DNA from: Deltaproteobacteria bacterium | GTDB lineage: Bacteria > Myxococcota_A > Polyangia > Polyangiales > Polyangiaceae | Reading direction: 5' to 3' | Assembly (NCBI GenBank): GCA_016218915.1 | Contig: JACRCQ010000067.1 | Span: 1 to 64,000, forward strand | Length of the DNA stretch: 64,000 nucleotides | Part shown: positions 60,380 through 64,000 of the stretch, in pieces | Position numbering within the stretch: the stretch's first letter is position 1 | Layout of the letters: every line of letters begins with the position of its first letter | The notes under the pieces: model-generated | Told to the model about the DNA's origin: nothing | What the model saw: the letters and a program-made list of their open reading frames with translations, nothing else | Databases searched by the model: none | Translations under genes and position numbers: made by a program

Positions 60380-61603
60380 TCATGAATGGCCGCGCCGGTA
60401 CCAGGCAGCGCGCGCACGACGCATTGCAAGCAGCCCCTCGAGACCTTTGCGCATCACAGCCGCTTTCCATTCTCGATGCCACCAGCGACCGGGATCGTCG
60501 ACGAACCACCTGCACTCCTCAGGCTTGAGGATGATCGAGACATTGACGTTCGGAGCGATTCCGAGCGGTAGCCCCTTGTCCATGCACGCTTCGAACAGAC
60601 GGCGGAACACGGGGACCAGGGGCTGCGGCTCCGGGGGCGGATGGTCCTGCAGGTCGGTGCCGATCAGCGGGCGGAACACGCAAACCGTGGGCACTGCACC
60701 CTGATCCGTGATCCATTCGATGGCGGCCAGGGTGCTGTCCACAGGCTCGAGCCCAGCCACGATCTCGCCGTTGGTCGTATCGAAGATCGGTGCGCAATAT
60801 CGGATCGCTTCCAGATATCGGTCGAGCCCCACCTTCTCCGCTTTGCCGGGACAGTGCTTCTCGAACGCTGCCCGATCCCAGAGCTCGAAGCAGAAGCTGA
60901 CCTGGTTGACGCCCATGGCCCGGAGCTTGCGGTATCGAGACAGGTCCGGATGCGGCGGAGTCTGCACGCCGATCAGCAGCCCTGTGCGGCGTGATATCGC
61001 CTCCACGAACGGCTCGAGCTCGTCGAGGTACGTGTCGCCGTCGTAGTACCCGGTGTTGAAGTGCACATACGTGATGCCGAGCTCTTCGCGCGCAGCCAGC
61101 GCGGTCTCCACCACGTCGTCGACCCGCTTCTCCTGATCTTCCTGTGCACCGAGGTTCAACCCTACCGAGCAGAACGCACAGTTTCGTCGCGGCTCGCGCA
61201 GCCAGTGTGCGCACACGCCCGTGGGATAGACCGCGAGGTACGTCCCCTGCAGCACTCCCACCCGGCTCATCACCCGCCCCGATGACGTCGTGCGGGAGTA
61301 GAACGCCGGCGCCGCGGGAATCTGCACTTGCGCGATCTCCTCACCCCCACGCTCGATTACGTACCGCCCTTGCCGGTGCGCGAGCGCGAACGGACTCCGG
61401 GTCGCAAAGGCTTCCTTCACTGGCACGTTGGTCCACAGCCCTCCGGGCAACACCAGCTCCAGCCCCGAGCCCAGCCCGGCGCGCGTTCGCAGAATCGGAC
61501 GCCCGTCCTGATCGAGACGCTCGCAGCTCGGATCGATCCTCATCCCGCGGCAGAAAAGCTCGAGCTTCAGTAGGGCCGGGTTGCGTCGAAGATCCTCCTC
61601 CAT
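60380..61603 (-). CDS. Radical SAM enzyme with a widened CX10CX2C cluster motif
   Basis: 407 aa. Cluster cysteines are C131, C142 and C145 in 'GVCAHWLREPRRNCAFCSVG', a CX10CX2C spacing instead of CX3CX2C. Downstream features fit a partial TIM barrel: 'YVHFNTGYYDGDTYLDELEP', 'GVQTPPHPDLSRYRKLRAMG', 'VSFCFELWDRAAFE' and 'EIVAGLEPVDSTLAAIEWIT'. The N-terminal ~115 residues form a beta-rich leader domain. It begins 21 bp after the polyprenyl synthase gene, so it may act on an isoprenoid, but the substrate is unknown. Cytoplasmic. Confidence 0.82.
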   Translation of the reverse strand: MEEDLRRNPALLKLELFCRGMRIDPSCERLDQDGRPILRTRAGLGSGLELVLPGGLWTNVPVKEAFATRSPFALAHRQGRYVIERGGEEIAQVQIPAAPAFYSRTTSSGRVMSRVGVLQGTYLAVYPTGVCAHWLREPRRNCAFCSVGLNLGAQEDQEKRVDDVVETALAAREELGITYVHFNTGYYDGDTYLDELEPFVEAISRRTGLLIGVQTPPHPDLSRYRKLRAMGVNQVSFCFELWDRAAFEKHCPGKAEKVGLDRYLEAIRYCAPIFDTTNGEIVAGLEPVDSTLAAIEWITDQGAVPTVCVFRPLIGTDLQDHPPPEPQPLVPVFRRLFEACMDKGLPLGIAPNVNVSIILKPEECRWFVDDPGRWWHREWKAAVMRKGLEGLLAMRRARAAWYRRGHS

Positions 61604-61624
61604 CTGCTCACCGCCCGCTGCGAG

Positions 61625-62494
61625 TCACGGAGCCTTCACCAGGTCGACGATCGCGCCCAGGATGCGATTACGCCTGTCAAAGCAGGCCAGGTCTGCGCGA
61701 GCGCGATCGAGCAGCGCTGCAACGCGCGCACGGGCAGGGGCTCGTCCGACCGCAAGCGCCAGGTTGAATCCCTTGCCAGCTCCCACCGTCCCCTGCGCGT
61801 CTTCCTGCAGGTCCGCGATGTCGTCGCAGAGCTGGAATGCCTGTCCGAGACACGACGCGTACGAGCGCAGGGCGAGCAGCCGCGACGGCTCAGCGCTCAG
61901 GAGCAGCGCGGGGACGGCCACGGCAGCTTCGAACAGGACGCCGGTCTTGCGCAGGTGCACCTCCTCGATCGAGGCGGGCGGAGCAGTGTCGGAGCGCGCT
62001 ACGAGATCCAGCTGCTGGCCAGCGCACATGCCTGACGCGCCCACGCAGCGAGCGAGCTCCTCGACGGCCCAAGCCGCGGCTTGCCTGCTGCAAGACAGCT
62101 CGGAAGCGTTCTGTGCCACCAGCTCGAACGCCCGCGCGAGCAGAGCCACAGCGCTCAGAATCGCCGTCGATTCGCCGAAGACGCGGTGTACGGCGGGCAT
62201 TCCTCGACGTTCCTCGTGCGCATCCATGCACGGCAGGTCGTCGAGCACCAGCGAGCTGGTGTGAACGAGCTCGACTGCACAGGCCGTCTTCATGACCCGC
62301 AGGGGAACCTCACCGATGGCTTCGGCAGCTCCGAGCGCGAGCAGCGGGCGCAATCTCTTGCCAGCTCCGAGGGCACCGTGACGCAGCGCACCGGCGAGGG
62401 ATTCCGGGACGTCGCTGGCGCCAGGCACAGCCGCAGCCAGGGCGTCGTCGACCTGCTGCCGCAGGGCCTTCAGCTCAGCTTGGATGTTGGTCAT
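61625..62494 (-). CDS. Polyprenyl diphosphate synthase (FPP/GGPP synthase type)
   Basis: 289 aa from the ATG at 62494. Class I trans-prenyltransferase: 'GKRLRPLLALGA' near 45, first Asp-rich motif D85-DLPCM-D91 followed by 'RRGMPAVHRVFGE', 'GQQLDL', 'KTGVLFEAA', and second motif DDIAD at 224-228. The DDLPCMD form with two extra residues is the short-chain bacterial IspA-like type, so farnesyl or geranylgeranyl diphosphate is the likely product. First gene of a pair with the radical SAM enzyme. TACAGT at 62518-62513 could be its -10. Confidence 0.9.
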   Translation of the reverse strand: MTNIQAELKALRQQVDDALAAAVPGASDVPESLAGALRHGALGAGKRLRPLLALGAAEAIGEVPLRVMKTACAVELVHTSSLVLDDLPCMDAHEERRGMPAVHRVFGESTAILSAVALLARAFELVAQNASELSCSRQAAAWAVEELARCVGASGMCAGQQLDLVARSDTAPPASIEEVHLRKTGVLFEAAVAVPALLLSAEPSRLLALRSYASCLGQAFQLCDDIADLQEDAQGTVGAGKGFNLALAVGRAPARARVAALLDRARADLACFDRRNRILGAIVDLVKAP

Positions 62495-62641
62495 GCGAGG
62501 ATGCTCCAGGTCACTGTACCGGGTCCCGGAGCTGACGCAAAGCGGCGGCGATACGTGACCGGGTCGAGCGCCCGTCGTTCGGGCGCAGGCCCAGAGCGCG
62601 GGCCCGTAGCTGGCCGACCTGGAGTCGTGTACACGAGCCCT

Positions 62642-63520
62642 ATGTCCCGATTCCTGGTCGCATGCGCCCTCGTCGCTGCCGGCTGCTCCCACAACCCGAC
62701 TCCAGCGGCGCCCCATCCCGACGACGCAGCTGCGACAGAAGTGATGGTCATCTCCACCATCCACAAAGGGCACCTCGTCCAGAAGGAATACCCGCTCGGA
62801 ATGCTGCACAATGCCCTGGTGCGCTACAAGCCGGACCTCGTCCTGGTGGAGATCCGCCCAGAGACCTTTGCGACGCGCCACTACGAGGATGGCCCGTTCG
62901 AAATGACCTACGTCACCCACTGGGCCACGGCGCAGGGAGCTGCGGTCGAGCCGATCGACTGGTGGCGCGAGCAGGACATGGAGTCAGCGCCGGCCATGAC
63001 GCCGGAGGAAGAGCGGGCGCTCGAAGCAGAGCTCGCGGCAATGCCCGAGCCGCCCTGGCCCGGCTTTCGATTGGCGAACCAGGCTTCCGAGCGCGCGCGG
63101 GGAATGAAGGTGCTCAATGCCCAGGCGCGGTATGCCGGGGGCAATGCGGTGTGGAACCGGCGTCAGGCGTGGTTCAACCATCGGGCCGTGAGCGCGATCG
63201 AGCGGCACCACGCGCGACGGGCCCTCGCGTTTGTCGGGTTCAACCATGGCACCGAGCTGGAATCCTACCTGCGCGCGATGGGGCTGCGGGTGCGCGACCC
63301 GCTCACGCTCGAGGCGATGGATCCGGCGGCGAGCAACGAGCCTGCGCCGGATGCCGTCGTCTCAGCCTGGCGCGAGGGGCTTGGGAGGATCCGGGACAAC
63401 GCCGAGGCTGCCACAGGGGAGAGCAAGCTGCGGATGAGGGCAAAAGCTCGGTACTTCGAGATTGCGGTGGAGAGGCGCGGCACGTGTTGCGTGCCGGAGT
63501 CGGAGCTCAAGCCGCGGTAG
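62642..63520 (+). CDS. Lipoprotein resembling TraB/Tiki-superfamily proteins
   Basis: 292 aa from the ATG at 62642. Signal MSRFLVACALVAAGC has a lipobox. The core begins 'EVMVISTIHKGHLVQKEYPL' and 'LVRYKPDLVLVEIRPETF', reminiscent of the Tiki/TraB/EreA superfamily, where paired Glu and His residues form the active site; 'ALAFVGFNHGTELESYLRAM' near residue 200 fits the second half. The Gly-Glu pair of the first motif is not conserved, so activity is uncertain. TACACG lies 6 nt before the ATG, a weak leaderless-type hexamer. Confidence 0.65.
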   Translation: MSRFLVACALVAAGCSHNPTPAAPHPDDAAATEVMVISTIHKGHLVQKEYPLGMLHNALVRYKPDLVLVEIRPETFATRHYEDGPFEMTYVTHWATAQGAAVEPIDWWREQDMESAPAMTPEEERALEAELAAMPEPPWPGFRLANQASERARGMKVLNAQARYAGGNAVWNRRQAWFNHRAVSAIERHHARRALAFVGFNHGTELESYLRAMGLRVRDPLTLEAMDPAASNEPAPDAVVSAWREGLGRIRDNAEAATGESKLRMRAKARYFEIAVERRGTCCVPESELKPR

Positions 63521-63544
63521 GCTCACAGCGCTGGCATCGCCCCA

Positions 63545-63997
63545 TCAATCACCTGCAGCGTCCGGCTCCTCAGGCACGTCCGGAGGCGAATCGATTCCGT
63601 AGTAGACCGCATCTGACGGAATCGGGGCATCCAACGGGTCGGTCGGCGAATCGATTCCGTAGTAGACCGCATCCGACGGAATCGGGGCATCGACGCCGTA
63701 CAAGGGTGAATCGATTCCGTAGTAGACCACGTCGGGCGGCAGACCGTAGGCGTCCGTGATCGGCTGATCGGCATCCGCATCGTTCTTGGTATCCGGCGCA
63801 GCATCCTTTACGGGCATGTTGTAGGCAGGGGCATCGGGTTGTGGCTCCGAGGAGCACCCTGCGAGAGCCAGCAGCGCAGCCGGGGCAATCGCCAGGGGGA
63901 TGTAGCGGGCACGGCTCCGGCTTGCGGAGCGCTCCGCGAGCGTCGCTACACGGTGATAGCAGAACGGGTTCTCGCGCCCGCCTTCGCACGTGCGCAT
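63545..63997 (-). CDS. Lipoprotein with three 20-residue repeats
   Basis: 150 aa if started at the ATG at 63997, close to the window edge; no better start is visible. The lipobox is 'LLALAGC' at residues ~42-48, so the leader is long. The mature part is acidic and repetitive: 'D(V/A)VYYGIDSP' occurs three times, with 'DAPIPSDA' between. No folded domain is apparent. A 60-bp DNA repeat encodes it. Confidence 0.6.
   Translation of the reverse strand: MRTCEGGRENPFCYHRVATLAERSASRSRARYIPLAIAPAALLALAGCSSEPQPDAPAYNMPVKDAAPDTKNDADADQPITDAYGLPPDVVYYGIDSPLYGVDAPIPSDAVYYGIDSPTDPLDAPIPSDAVYYGIDSPPDVPEEPDAAGD
63586..63745. repeat. 60-bp coding tandem repeat, three units
   Basis: GGCGAATCGATTCCGTAGTA recurs at exact 60-bp intervals (about 63586, 63646 and 63706), followed each time by GACCGCAT-like sequence. 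It encodes the YYGIDSP repeats on the minus strand. Confidence 0.85.
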
Positions 63998-64000
63998 GCT

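Overview
The window is chromosomal DNA of high G+C content, densely coding on both strands. It looks like a myxobacterium (Myxococcota, most likely class Polyangia). The evidence is: many predicted lipoproteins with Ala/Asp/Pro or Gly/Ala linkers and Cys-rich 'DCD..NGCE' repeats; beta-propeller lipoproteins; a MYXO-CTERM-like tail; hybrid PAS/GAF histidine kinases; a DUF4175 protein; and genes consistent with sterol and ether-lipid metabolism. I recognise no tRNA, rRNA, CRISPR array or origin.

Layout. 0-1 kb: a truncated ISAs1-like transposase. 1.2-2.4 kb: a Cys-repeat lipoprotein and a 30-bp tandem repeat. 2.4-5.1 kb: a glycogen operon on the minus strand (glgC, a GT4 glycogen synthase, a small coiled-coil gene). 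5.2-9.4 kb: a proline-rich membrane protein and a Cys-rich beta-propeller lipoprotein. 9.5-16.8 kb: a double FGE/sulfatase-like lipoprotein, a hybrid kinase, a lipoprotein built from the periplasmic part of SecD, and two exported proteins. 16.8-19.7 kb: three minus-strand envelope genes. 20.3-22.2 kb: a two-gene operon of an SDR and an ERG24/ERG4-type sterol reductase. 22.3-30.3 kb: a YD-like lipoprotein, an eight-domain hybrid kinase, a small effector-like protein, an alkylglycerol-monooxygenase-like hydroxylase and two lipoproteins. 30.5-36.5 kb: a VWA lipoprotein and three further lipoproteins. 36.5-36.9 kb: a strongly structured inverted-repeat element. 36.9-41.2 kb: a WD-like propeller lipoprotein, a secreted protein, and a two-gene unit with an ExbB/TolQ/MotA-type channel. 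41.2-46 kb: a decayed, duplicated block with a chimeric lipoprotein gene, gene remnants, tandem repeats and a dispersed repeat. 46.8-47.5 kb: a VgrG-needle-like protein and a PAAR protein, both with signal peptides. 48-52.8 kb: DUF4175 protein plus a gluzincin protease. 52.9-56.4 kb: phosphatidylserine decarboxylase plus a methyltransferase with a very long disordered N-terminus. 56.4-64 kb: phosphoesterase, pyruvate-kinase-C-like protein, ADP-forming acyl-CoA synthetase, radical SAM enzyme plus polyprenyl synthase, and two lipoproteins.

Common themes. Much of the window is envelope biology. A recurring upstream architecture is a TANNNT hexamer 6-7 nt before the start codon of genes without a Shine-Dalgarno, sometimes with a -35 hexamer 17 bp further up. 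This suggests leaderless transcripts for many exported-protein genes. The most unusual candidate system is the signal-peptide-bearing VgrG-tail/PAAR pair at 46.8-47.5 kb, a possible spike outside the usual type VI context. The sterol reductase/SDR operon and the SecD-head lipoprotein are also notable. Functions come from motifs and family knowledge; no search was run.
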